From: an uncultured Candidatus Saccharibacteria bacterium
Lineage (GTDB): Bacteria > Patescibacteriota > Saccharimonadia > Saccharimonadales > Saccharimonadaceae
DNA length: 12,894 nt
Direction of reading: 5' to 3'
Assembly (NCBI GenBank): GCA_948944455.1
Contig: CARBES010000029.1
Coordinates: 1-12,894 of the forward strand
Shown here: positions 5,873 through 11,685 of the stretch, in pieces
Position numbering within the stretch: the stretch's first letter is position 1
Layout: every line of letters starts with the position of its first letter
Program-made: the position numbers and the translations under genes
The notes under the pieces: generated by a model
Told to the model about the DNA's origin: nothing
The model's input: the letters and a program-made list of their open reading frames with translations, nothing else
Databases searched by the model: none

Positions 5873-6664
5873 ATGAGTTTTGATCAGACTATAGTGATTC
5901 TAGGACCGACCGCTTCAGGGAAGACGGGCGTGTCGATTCGGATTGCGAAAGAGGTTGAGCGGCGGGCAAAGGCTTCGCCGGCGGGGGAGTTTGCTGGGTT
6001 TACAGGAGCAGAGATTATCTCGGCGGATTCTAGGGCGATTTATCGCGAGATGGACCTTGGGACAGCGAAACCGAGTTTAGAAGAGCAAGATGGGGTGCCA
6101 CACTGGGGAATTGATTTGGTGAAGCCTGGGGAGAGGTTTACAGTGGCGGATTGGAAAGCTTATACGGAAGAGAAGATCGAGGAAATCCTTGGACGGGGGA
6201 AGTTGCCAATGGTGGTAGGCGGTACGGGTTTGTATATTGATGCGCTAGTCTATGACTATGATTTTAGCGCAGAAGCAAAAGCTAGCCAGAGTAATCGCAA
6301 AAATGACTGTACAAATTATTTACTCATTGGGGTAAAAACTCCAGATGTGGAATTACGAAAGCGGATTACAGAACGAGCGAATAAATTATTTGTTCAAGAA
6401 CTTTTCAAAGAGACGCGCAGCTTGGCGGAGAAGTATGACTGGGATAGCCAGGCGATGAAAAGCAATATCTATCAGTTCGCCTGGGCGTATTTGCAGGGTA
6501 AATATAGCCTTGAGCGGGCAAAAGAGTTGTTCGTTTATGACGACTGGCATCTTGCGAAGCGGCAATTAACTTGGTTCAAACGGAACAAAAAAATTAACTG
6601 GTTGCCACTTGAAGAAATAGAGGGGTACGTGATAAAATGTATACAAGATGAGCAAGGAAACTAA
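5873..6664 (+). CDS. miaA: tRNA dimethylallyltransferase (MiaA), short form
   Basis: Transfers the dimethylallyl group to A37 of tRNAs that read UNN codons. The P-loop GPTASGKT is at residues 11-18. Other family motifs are ADSRAIYREMDLGTAKPS, VGGTGLYIDAL and, near the end, AKRQLTWFKR. At 263 residues it is about 40-50 short of typical MiaA. The missing part is the helical insertion domain after the GTGLY motif, which normally carries an HPND-like segment; the usual AIGY motif is replaced by SNIYQFAWAYLQGK. The catalytic base and phosphate-binding parts remain, so it may be active with altered tRNA recognition. No strong ribosome site is present; its start is 9 bases after the thrS stop, suggesting translational coupling. 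Confidence 0.92.
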   Translation: MSFDQTIVILGPTASGKTGVSIRIAKEVERRAKASPAGEFAGFTGAEIISADSRAIYREMDLGTAKPSLEEQDGVPHWGIDLVKPGERFTVADWKAYTEEKIEEILGRGKLPMVVGGTGLYIDALVYDYDFSAEAKASQSNRKNDCTNYLLIGVKTPDVELRKRITERANKLFVQELFKETRSLAEKYDWDSQAMKSNIYQFAWAYLQGKYSLERAKELFVYDDWHLAKRQLTWFKRNKKINWLPLEEIEGYVIKCIQDEQGN

Positions 6665-7289
6665 TACTCCAACAGAAAAATTGTTCGGCTCGAAATCACG
6701 GGCGAAGCTGTTGGGACTGTTCTTTGCGAACCCGACGAAGTCTTTTTACGTGCGTGAGATTACGCGTGTGATTGAGGAACAGATCAATTCGGTGCGGCGA
6801 GAGTTGATGAATCTTGAGAGCATCGGGGTGATCCGGAACGAAACCTATGATAACAAGGTGTACTATGCGGCGAATATGAAGCATCCGTTTGCGCATGCGT
6901 TACAAGAGATTTTCTCGCCACGTAAGCCAGTAATTGCAAAAACGCAGGATGTGCGGAGACCAACAGTATCAAGTGGTTGGGATGAGTATATCAAGCCAGT
7001 GTCGCGATATCTTCGGGGGATGGCATTGTTTAACCGGGCGCCAGGTCAGGACGGGATTGATCTTTTGATTGTAGGTGATGATAAGACGAAGAAATTGACG
7101 CGCTGGGCGCAGGTAGTGGAGCAAAAACAGGGGAAGCCGCTCGACTATGTGATTCTGGAGCGAGATGATTTTCTCTATCGAATGAGTGTAAAAGATCGGT
7201 TTGTTACGGAAATATTAGAGGCGGCAGAGATTTCAGAGCTATATGATCCAGAGGGAATTATTAAAGGTGATAATAGAGCAGGGTTTTAA
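6648..7289 (+). CDS. Winged-helix protein with a degenerate nucleotidyltransferase-like domain
   Basis: The 213-residue product starts inside the end of miaA (17-base overlap), so it is probably translationally coupled. Residues 8-75 form a winged helix (KSRAKLLGLFFANPTKSFYV, a recognition helix near INSVRRELMNLE, then the wing). Residues about 130-190 resemble a minimal nucleotidyltransferase fold: LFNRAPGQDGIDLLIVGDD stands where active members have GSxxxG...DxDLL. The GS motif is missing, so catalysis is unlikely. I infer a DNA-binding regulator or an antitoxin-like sensor. No toxin partner is adjacent. No gene name can be given. Confidence 0.8.
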   Translation: MSKETNTPTEKLFGSKSRAKLLGLFFANPTKSFYVREITRVIEEQINSVRRELMNLESIGVIRNETYDNKVYYAANMKHPFAHALQEIFSPRKPVIAKTQDVRRPTVSSGWDEYIKPVSRYLRGMALFNRAPGQDGIDLLIVGDDKTKKLTRWAQVVEQKQGKPLDYVILERDDFLYRMSVKDRFVTEILEAAEISELYDPEGIIKGDNRAGF

Positions 7290-7306
7290 GAGAGGTAAGG
7301 AGAGAT

Positions 7307-7759
7307 ATGTTTGAAATTGAGAGTAAAAATCCAGATGAAATTATCCTAACAACAAAACAGGCGACAATTAAGTTTGACGTGGCGAATGAGACGATTGATG
7401 CAAATCTTGAGGTAGGGAAGATTGTTGGGCCGGGTGAGTTTGAGGTTGGCAATGTTGCGATTCGGGGGATTGCGACGGGGGATAAGACTGTGTATGATGC
7501 GGTGATTGGCACGGTGCACATTGGGATTATCGGTGGGATTGAGGAAGCGATTACGCTGGATGAACTAGGCGTGGCAGACGTGCTTTGCACAAGCTCGGTG
7601 CGAGCAGTGCGCGAAATTGACCCAAAAGTAGTGATTGCGATGGGGAATATTGACGGAATGGTGACGGAACTGAAGGCGGCGCCACGGACAGAGAAGAAAT
7701 ATAAATTGAAAAATGCTGACGCTTTGCCAGCGGCGCTGGAAGTGATTGCGTTAACTTAG
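7307..7759 (+). CDS. Metallo-beta-lactamase-fold-like protein without metal ligands
   Basis: A 150-residue product whose spacing of strands resembles the short L-ascorbate-lactonase/UPF0173-type beta-lactamase fold: VGPGEFEVGNVAIRGI, then TVYDAVIGTVHIGIIGG, then a helix LDELGVADVLCTS, then DPKVVIAMGN. The HxHxDH zinc motif and the later His ligands are absent, so it is probably not a hydrolase. Family assignment is from this pattern and is moderate. The ribosome site AAGGAGA is close to the ATG. It lies 17 bases after the winged-helix gene and 7 bases before the protease gene. Confidence 0.7.
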   Translation: MFEIESKNPDEIILTTKQATIKFDVANETIDANLEVGKIVGPGEFEVGNVAIRGIATGDKTVYDAVIGTVHIGIIGGIEEAITLDELGVADVLCTSSVRAVREIDPKVVIAMGNIDGMVTELKAAPRTEKKYKLKNADALPAALEVIALT

Positions 7760-7766
7760 GAGAAAA

Positions 7767-8435
7767 ATGAGCGGGGAAAGTATTTTGACACTAGTAATTA
7801 TCTTCGGGGTAATTTTGGTGTCGATGGTATTACATGAATTGGCGCACGGCCTAGTCGCGTATTGGTTGGGTGATGATACGGCGAAGGATGATGGGCGTTT
7901 GACTTTGAATCCGTTGAAGCACCTTGATCCAGTATTGTCGATTTTGTTGCCATTGATGATGTTTTTGTCTGGTGGAGTGGTGTTCGGCGGGGCAAAACCA
8001 GTGCCAGTAGATAGTCGAAAGTTAAAATGGGGACCGTGGGGAATGGCGCTAGTAGCGATTGCGGGGCCATTAACGAACTTTGTTTTAGCGCTAGTGGCGT
8101 TTTTGGTAGGGTATTGGACCGGGCTAATCACGGCGGATGGCGGAACATTATATTATACAGCCTCGGGGATCTGGGGGACGATTGTGGCGCAGATGGTGAT
8201 GGTGAACTTGGGCTTTGGGATTTTTAATTTGATTCCGATACCGCCATTAGATGGGTCGCGGGTATTGTACGCGATTGCTCCAGACGGAGTACGGAGCGTA
8301 ATGGAGAAAATGGAACGGACTGGGCTAATCGTTGTGATCTTGCTGGTGATTTTGTTCCCGAACATATTGTCAGCGATTATGGGTGGGGCAATGCAAGGGA
8401 TTTTGACTGGGTTTTCGTGGTTGGTTGGGGCGTAG
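7767..8435 (+). CDS. Site-2 protease-like M50 membrane metalloprotease
   Basis: A 222-residue integral membrane protein with about five to six membrane segments. The zinc motif H23-E24-x2-H27 (VLHELAHGL) lies in the first segment and the third ligand D162 in NLIPIPPLDGSRV, matching M50 intramembrane proteases of the short bacterial type without PDZ domain. The family cleaves membrane-bound proteins such as anti-sigma factors or signal-peptide remnants; the target here is unknown. The ribosome site AGGAG precedes the ATG. It is the last gene of the thrS operon. No clear terminator follows; instead an antisense cassette arm begins at its stop codon. Confidence 0.93.
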   Translation: MSGESILTLVIIFGVILVSMVLHELAHGLVAYWLGDDTAKDDGRLTLNPLKHLDPVLSILLPLMMFLSGGVVFGGAKPVPVDSRKLKWGPWGMALVAIAGPLTNFVLALVAFLVGYWTGLITADGGTLYYTASGIWGTIVAQMVMVNLGFGIFNLIPIPPLDGSRVLYAIAPDGVRSVMEKMERTGLIVVILLVILFPNILSAIMGGAMQGILTGFSWLVGA

Positions 8436-8587
8436 ATAAGTGTTTTCTCAAGAGTAACATAATAAGACTCATTAATTGTAGAGCTATTAGACCAAAGCGG
8501 ACCATGTAAGCCCACTAGATTGAGGTATGCGCCAGCAATATAAGTTGCCCCGCTGCGGACGGTATACTTTTCTTCGTCCGCAGCGGA
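8436..8587 (-). pseudogene. Silent variable cassette, locus B left arm, truncated
   Basis: From the core the minus strand reads SAADEEKYTVRSG, then ATYIAGAYLNLVGLHGPLWS and NSSTINESYYVTLEKTLIYA. The order W-S-...-Y-Y-V-...-I-Y-A matches the FISUMP/DUF1566-like pattern. The arm meets the antisense of the M50 protease stop codon after about 51 codons, so the conserved (F)SLRCLAIE end is missing, although the frame stays open by chance into the protease gene to about 8153. It has been cut off, or its distal half lost, when the locus joined the operon end. There is no start codon. Confidence 0.7.
8549..8587. repeat. Palindromic 39-bp coding core, copy B
   Basis: Inverted arms of 12 bp (8550-8561 and 8575-8586) around a 13-base spacer, differing from copy A at only 2 of 39 positions. 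The plus strand reads PAADGILFFVRSG and the minus strand SAADEEKYTVRSG. The asymmetric spacer has the same orientation as in copy A, 6.4 kb away. Confidence 0.9.
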
Positions 8588-8767
8588 CACGTTTATACAT
8601 ATAGCGGAGAAATGGCAAGCATTGCCATTAATGGTAGGTATAGATCAGCAACGATAAGCGTCAAAGACGGAGCCTACTATTTGAGTTTTCGGAACAATCA
8701 GGTTTACCCACTTGATAGTTGGCAAAATTCCTTCGCTTTCTCGCTCCGTTGTCTAGCCATAGAGTAA
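8549..8767 (+). pseudogene. Silent variable cassette, locus B right arm (start-less)
   Basis: A 72-residue open frame: PAADGILFFVRSG from the core, a variable segment containing RYRSATISVKDGAYYLSFRN and NQVYPLDSWQ, and the conserved end FAFSLRCLAIE followed by TAA. This is the best match to the surface-protein pattern (SAT...YYL.F....VYP...FSLRC). An in-frame stop lies at 8516-8518 with no start codon between it and the core. I infer a complete donor cassette awaiting transfer to an expressed gene. Confidence 0.78.
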
Positions 8768-8778
8768 TACAAGTGGAG
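8744..8778 (+). repeat. Conserved cassette 3' block, copy B-right
   Basis: CTCCGTTGTCTAGCCATAG continuing through the stop to about GTGGAGG. It matches 2312-2344 and the reverse complement of 1905-1936. No fourth copy is visible at the left end of locus B, consistent with that arm being truncated. Confidence 0.85.
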
Positions 8779-8796
8779 GATGAAGAAGGTTAAGAA

Positions 8797-8907
8797 TTAG
8801 CGTTTATCAATAAGACTGTAAACACCCTGTAGAACGAATTTAGTGCCGATACTGAAAGCTAAAATCAGCAAAAGTATAGGGATGATTAAGACTGGAAAGC
8901 CGAGCAT
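8797..8907 (-). CDS. Possible 36-residue membrane peptide
   Basis: A short minus-strand frame: MLGFPVLIIPILLLILAFSI then GTKFVLQGVYSLIDKR. One strong membrane segment is followed by a basic tail, as in small membrane proteins or type I toxins. An extended -10 promoter (8945-8950 on the minus strand) would start a transcript about 30 bases before the ATG. The ribosome site is poor: AGG at 6 bases, or AAGGAA about 21 bases upstream. The ATG lies in a palindrome GCCGAGCATGCTCGGC (8899-8914) that could hide it in the mRNA. It might be a chance frame. Confidence 0.4.
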   Translation of the reverse strand: MLGFPVLIIPILLLILAFSIGTKFVLQGVYSLIDKR

Positions 8908-8944
8908 GCTCGGCCTGTGTTGGAACTGTTTCCTTCATGAGATG

Positions 8945-8977
8945 ATTATAGCATAGGATAAAAAGGTATGCTATAAT
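8945..8977. promoter_or_regulatory. Palindromic divergent promoter
   Basis: A perfect 11-bp inverted repeat, ATTATAGCATA (8945-8955) and TATGCTATAAT (8967-8977), surrounds an 11-base spacer. Each arm is an extended -10 element (TGC-TATAAT) facing outward: plus toward the candidate RNA at 8978, minus toward the small peptide. -35 boxes are weak, since each promoter's -35 zone falls on the other's -10. Confidence 0.65.
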
Positions 8978-9185
8978 AGAGGTGACCCTAGAGGCGGCAT
9001 GATTTTCCTGAATAATCATGTTTTGGGATTTCGTGGCTCATTTCCGTGGAAATGTCGCATAAGATTTTACCCACCTTGTCTTTATAACAAGGAAAACATC
9101 GTCTCTAGGGTTTTTGGATGCCTTCTCGCTACTACTTTGTCGATTTTTCCAGTACGTTATATGTATAAAGTCACCTCTTTACATG
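8978..9185 (+). ncRNA. Candidate structured RNA, family not recognised
   Basis: Immediately after the plus-strand -10, AGAGGTGAC (8978-8986) can pair with GTCACCTCT (9170-9178), and CCCTAGAG (8986-8993) with CTCTAGGG (9103-9110). Three hairpins lie inside: CATGATT/AATCATG (8998-9020), CATTTC-CGTG-GAAATG (9039-9054) and CCTTGT/ACAAGG (9074-9092). About 60 bases separate the 3' strands of the two outer helices. It does not match the tmRNA, SRP RNA, RNase P or 6S features I know. It could be a stand-alone RNA or the leader of the gene at 9285. A 72-codon frame (8999-9217) overlaps it and is unconvincing. Confidence 0.5.
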
Positions 9186-9239
9186 TTTTGAATTTGCCTT
9201 GTATTAGCCCAAAATAACACCTAAAAGGTCCTGCAAATA

Positions 9240-9248
9240 TGATATAAT
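9240..9248 (+). promoter_or_regulatory. Extended -10 promoter of the NUDIX-RNase H gene
   Basis: TGA-TATAAT (TATAAT at 9243-9248) with a weak -35. Transcription would start near 9255, leaving about 30 bases before the GTG at 9285 but almost no leader before the TTG at 9264. Confidence 0.6.
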
Positions 9249-9284
9249 GATTATAGTTAGAAATTGGTTTATTTAGGGAAGATT

Positions 9285-10142
9285 GTGAAACAGCGAATTC
9301 GAGTTGCCGGGATTATTCAAAAAGGCGCAGAAGTTTTAATCATGAAGAAGGTGCAAGGTCGGGTTGATGGGATCCCGACTTGGGAGATACCGACTGGAAA
9401 GATTAAGTTTGGCGAGCAGCCTGAAGAGGCAATGGATCGAATGTTGGAAGAATATCTAGGGGTGGAAGTGGCCGAAAAGACGACTTTGAAGGATGTGGTG
9501 ACGTTCTTGGCGCCACAGGGGTCAAGCCAGTTGAGCAATCTTTATATAATCTATGAAATTCAACTGAGTCCAGAGACGAAAATTGAACCTCGAGAGCGTT
9601 ATACGGCTTACAAATATATCAAGCCGGAAGAAATGGCTAGCTATCATTTGGATGAAGCTAGTATTACGACACTGGAGATTGAAGGCCGCGAGGGGATGCG
9701 GGGGTCGAACTATAAGGATGTGGCGAATAGCGCGACAGTTTATGTTGATGGTAGTAGCCGGGGGAATCCGGGCCCATCTGGAGTGGGCTATCATATTGTG
9801 GGGGAAAATGGCGCGGTGTTGGCGAGCGGAGGCGAATTTATTGGTTTCGCGACGTCACGAGTGGCGGAATATCATGCACTCAGGGCAGGTTGCCTCAGAG
9901 CGATTGAACTAGGGCTAAAATCAGTACGCTTTGTAAGCGATAACCTAATGATGGTGAATCAGATGAACGGTATCTATAAGGTAAAAAATCGTGATTTAAT
10001 GTCGATTTATGATGATATTCAAGGGCTTTTGAAGAACTTTGAGGCCTGCGCGTTTATCCATGTAGCTAGAGAGCATAATACGAAAGCTGATGCGAGAGCG
10101 AACGAAGCGATTGACCGGCAGTTTAGTGAAGAAGAGTGTTAG
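9285..10142 (+). CDS. NUDIX-like domain fused to ribonuclease HI
   Basis: A fusion of about 285 residues. Residues 1-130 are NUDIX-like, with the box PTGKIKFGEQPEEAMDRMLE degenerate: REUXEE is replaced by RMLEEY, so two catalytic Glu positions are altered and hydrolysis is doubtful. Residues 150-280 are an RNase HI domain with all four carboxylates: D155 (VYVDGSSRGNPGP), E195 (VAEYHAL), D219 (VSDNLMM) and D269 (NTKADARAN). It should cut RNA in RNA-DNA hybrids such as primers and R-loops. GTG at 9285 is preferred because AGGGA lies 5 bases before it; a TTG at 9264 would add 7 residues but has no ribosome site. It is transcribed alone. Confidence 0.88.
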   Translation: MKQRIRVAGIIQKGAEVLIMKKVQGRVDGIPTWEIPTGKIKFGEQPEEAMDRMLEEYLGVEVAEKTTLKDVVTFLAPQGSSQLSNLYIIYEIQLSPETKIEPRERYTAYKYIKPEEMASYHLDEASITTLEIEGREGMRGSNYKDVANSATVYVDGSSRGNPGPSGVGYHIVGENGAVLASGGEFIGFATSRVAEYHALRAGCLRAIELGLKSVRFVSDNLMMVNQMNGIYKVKNRDLMSIYDDIQGLLKNFEACAFIHVAREHNTKADARANEAIDRQFSEEEC

Positions 10143-10193
10143 GGTATGGTGGATAAGTTTGTAGAAAAAAGTATTTCAGTGGTCAAAAAAGCT

Positions 10194-10226
10194 TAAGTAC
10201 TTGCGGGGGGGGGTACTTATTGTTTT
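10194..10226 (+). terminator. Terminator with a G9 run in its loop
   Basis: TAAGTAC (10194-10200) and GTACTTA (10213-10219) make a 7-bp stem with a loop mostly of G, followed by TTGTTTT. It follows the RNase H gene by about 50 bases. Nine G (10205-10213) run from the loop into the stem. Confidence 0.6.
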
Positions 10227-10230
10227 ACCA

Positions 10231-10259
10231 TTGACTTTTCTGCGTAAGTGTGCTACAAT
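10231..10259 (+). promoter_or_regulatory. Strong promoter of the membrane protein gene
   Basis: TTGACT (10231-10236), 17-base spacer, TACAAT (10254-10259). One of the best promoters in the window. Confidence 0.88.
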
Positions 10260-10265
10260 GGTAAG

Positions 10266-10345
10266 TAAGAAGCCTCCCAAAGGCTTCCCGTAGCTTAAGA
10301 GCTTGTTGTTTGGCTTTGTAGTTTTGCTACAAAAATTATTTGGGG
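10266..10345 (+). promoter_or_regulatory. Structured leader of the membrane protein gene
   Basis: The leader of about 90 bases contains a 7-bp hairpin GAAGCCT-CCCAA-AGGCTTC (about 10269-10287), a small AGCT-TAAG-AGCT hairpin, and TTTGTAG-TTTTG-CTACAAA (about 10315-10333) just before the ribosome site GGGGAGGA. It could regulate translation, but I recognise no riboswitch class. Confidence 0.4.
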
Positions 10346-10357
10346 AGGAAATAGAAA

Positions 10358-10753
10358 ATGGGCAAAACAATTGTAGACGCCATGATGACAGGGTTGGAGA
10401 GCATCATGCAGTTCGTGACTGGTGGGCGGGTTTTTGTCTGCGCAGTGCTGGCAGTGCTCTTCTTGCCGATTACTCTAGGCGTTTGTACGCTGCTGTTGGT
10501 GCTGCTGCCGATCTGGTATGCACTACATCTCCACCTGGCGATTGGCGCCGTGGCTGTGACCGTGATGGTGGTGCTGGCATATATGAACGCTGAGCGCGGG
10601 ACAATTGGGCCTAAGTACAGGTATACCTATCACGTCTATGGCTATGATTCGGAAAAAGATGGTTGGAACGATAACGAGTATAAGTTTATGATCACCAGCC
10701 CCACAAGAGTTGTGATTATTGTATCCTGCGCGCGCCGTATGTTATCTTGCTGA
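10358..10753 (+). CDS. Membrane protein, 5' part of a frameshifted gene
   Basis: A 131-residue frame with a strong ribosome site GGGGAGGA at about 8 bases. Residues 20-78 hold two or three membrane segments (VFVCAVLAVLFLPITLGVCT, then a second hydrophobic run to AYMNA). A soluble loop follows, rich in Tyr, Asp and Lys (YRYTYHVYGYDSEKDGWNDN). The frame then enters a third hydrophobic stretch, SPTRVVIIVSCA, and breaks into ARRMLSC-stop right after the repeat TGCGCGCGCC near 10727-10736. The adjoining frame continues the hydrophobic segment, so the gene appears split by a 2-base expansion, or a 1-base loss, at the GC repeat. No family recognised. Confidence 0.75.
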   Translation: MGKTIVDAMMTGLESIMQFVTGGRVFVCAVLAVLFLPITLGVCTLLLVLLPIWYALHLHLAIGAVAVTVMVVLAYMNAERGTIGPKYRYTYHVYGYDSEKDGWNDNEYKFMITSPTRVVIIVSCARRMLSC

Positions 10754-11016
10754 GCGCACATATCGCCATTATTACCGCGGTATTTGTGCGTCAGTGGTCG
10801 TCGAGGAGTTCTGAACGGAGAACATGGGTCTGCGATGATGACACAATTCACATGCTACTTACCGGTATTGCCTGGTCTGGGCCGGCTTATATCGCGCTGG
10901 TGCTGGGCATCATAATGACGGCAGCCTACTTTCTGAGTACACTGATTTGCGGTAACGCGGATACGTTTGTTTCGGACATCATCCACGGGCCGTGGCTGTA
11001 CTTGGCGGGGAAGTAA
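10747..11016 (+). pseudogene. Membrane protein, 3' part of the frameshifted gene
   Basis: This frame continues the membrane protein. Read upstream of the nominal TTG start it gives APYVILLSAHIAIITAVFVR, completing the third membrane segment, then a polar loop RQWSSRSSERRTWVCDDDT, and a fourth segment (AYIALVLGIIMTAAYFLSTL) near the end. It has no ribosome site of its own. Removing one GC unit upstream would give a single protein of about 218 residues with four membrane segments. It may be expressed by ribosomal slippage, be phase-variable, be a true mutation, or reflect a sequencing error. Confidence 0.65.
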
Positions 11017-11147
11017 GATGACAGCATCCCGGTAGCTCTTGACGGTTCCCAAAGGCAGATAGCAAGCATTACATTTTTGTCTGGGCGCTTTGGCGTCTAG
11101 ACGATCTTGCCATGATTTATGACTTTGTTGTCATGATAGTGGAGAGG
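11017..11147 (+). other. 3' untranslated stretch, no gene seen
   Basis: No coding frame is convincing. Small inverted repeats are present: CGTCTAGACG (near 11094-11103) and ATGAC-TTTGTT-GTCAT (near 11119-11134). Confidence 0.5.
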
Positions 11148-11177
11148 AAGGCCCCGGTGTCCTACTGGGGCCTTTTA
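11148..11177 (+). terminator. Terminator of the membrane protein gene
   Basis: AAGGCCCC (11148-11155) and GGGGCCTT (11167-11174) form an 8-bp stem with an 11-base loop, followed by a short T-run. Confidence 0.85.
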
Positions 11178-11206
11178 CTAGGTTGAACTGACGGCTGTGC
11201 TTAAGC

Positions 11207-11235
11207 TTGGAAAAAGCTGTAGGATATGATACAAT
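11207..11235 (+). promoter_or_regulatory. Promoter of rnpB
   Basis: TTGGAA (11207-11212), 17-base spacer, TACAAT (11230-11235), with an upstream TGA extending the -10. The RNA start falls at the first bases of helix P1. Confidence 0.8.
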
Positions 11236-11239
11236 ATGG

Positions 11240-11588
11240 ATGAGCCTGAAAGACAACCGCTTGTTCGCAAGAGGAAAGTCCGGGCAGCATAGAGCATGAT
11301 AGTCGCTAACGGCGACCGCCCGCAAGGGTAGGGAAAGTACCACAGAAACTTATACCGCTTGATGGTTTCGGCCGTTGAGTAAGGGTGAAAAGAGTGAGGT
11401 AAGAGCTCACAGCGTTTCATGGTGACATGAGACGGGGGCAAACCCTATCAGCTGCAAGGAGTGCTAGAGACCTTGGCTCGAGGATGCACGTTTACCGCTG
11501 GAACCATGGAGCAATTCATGGTCTAGATAGATGGTTGTCGGTTCTCCGAGAGGGGAATTACAGAATCCGGCTTATTGACGGCTCATTT
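11240..11588 (+). ncRNA. rnpB: RNase P RNA, class A
   Basis: Catalytic RNA that removes 5' leaders from pre-tRNAs. The hallmarks are the conserved region GAGGAAAGTCCGGGC near the 5' end, GGGAAAGTACCACAGAAA in the middle, and ACAGAATCCGGCTTA near the 3' end. ATGAGCC (11240-11246) pairs with GGCTCAT (11580-11586) as helix P1, and a T-run follows. Length about 345 bases is normal for type A. Confidence 0.97.
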
Positions 11589-11623
11589 TTTAGATAATTT
11601 CTGGGGGTAGCGCATAGCTAACC

Positions 11624-11657
11624 AAAAAATCCGTAGTTTTTTAGCTACGGATTTTTT
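11624..11657. terminator. Bidirectional terminator between rnpB and rpmB
   Basis: AAAAAATCCGTAG (11624-11636) and CTACGGATTTTTT (11645-11657) form a 13-bp stem that ends in a T-run on either strand. It serves rnpB read-through on the plus strand and the rpmB operon on the minus strand. Confidence 0.92.
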
Positions 11658-11685
11658 AGATATAATAAGATTGTTCAGTTTTAAA

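Noticed and set aside
8153..8590. Long minus-strand frame of 145 codons as one gene.
   Set aside because: Only the part above about 8436 is cassette-like; the rest is antisense to the well-supported M50 protease gene.
8549..8767. Variable region of a diversity-generating retroelement.
   Set aside because: No reverse transcriptase or template repeat in the window, and the arms differ by whole-segment replacement rather than adenine-specific changes.
8999..9217. 72-codon plus-strand frame as a gene.
   Set aside because: Poor ribosome site, and it runs through several perfect hairpins of the candidate RNA; the translation resembles no family.
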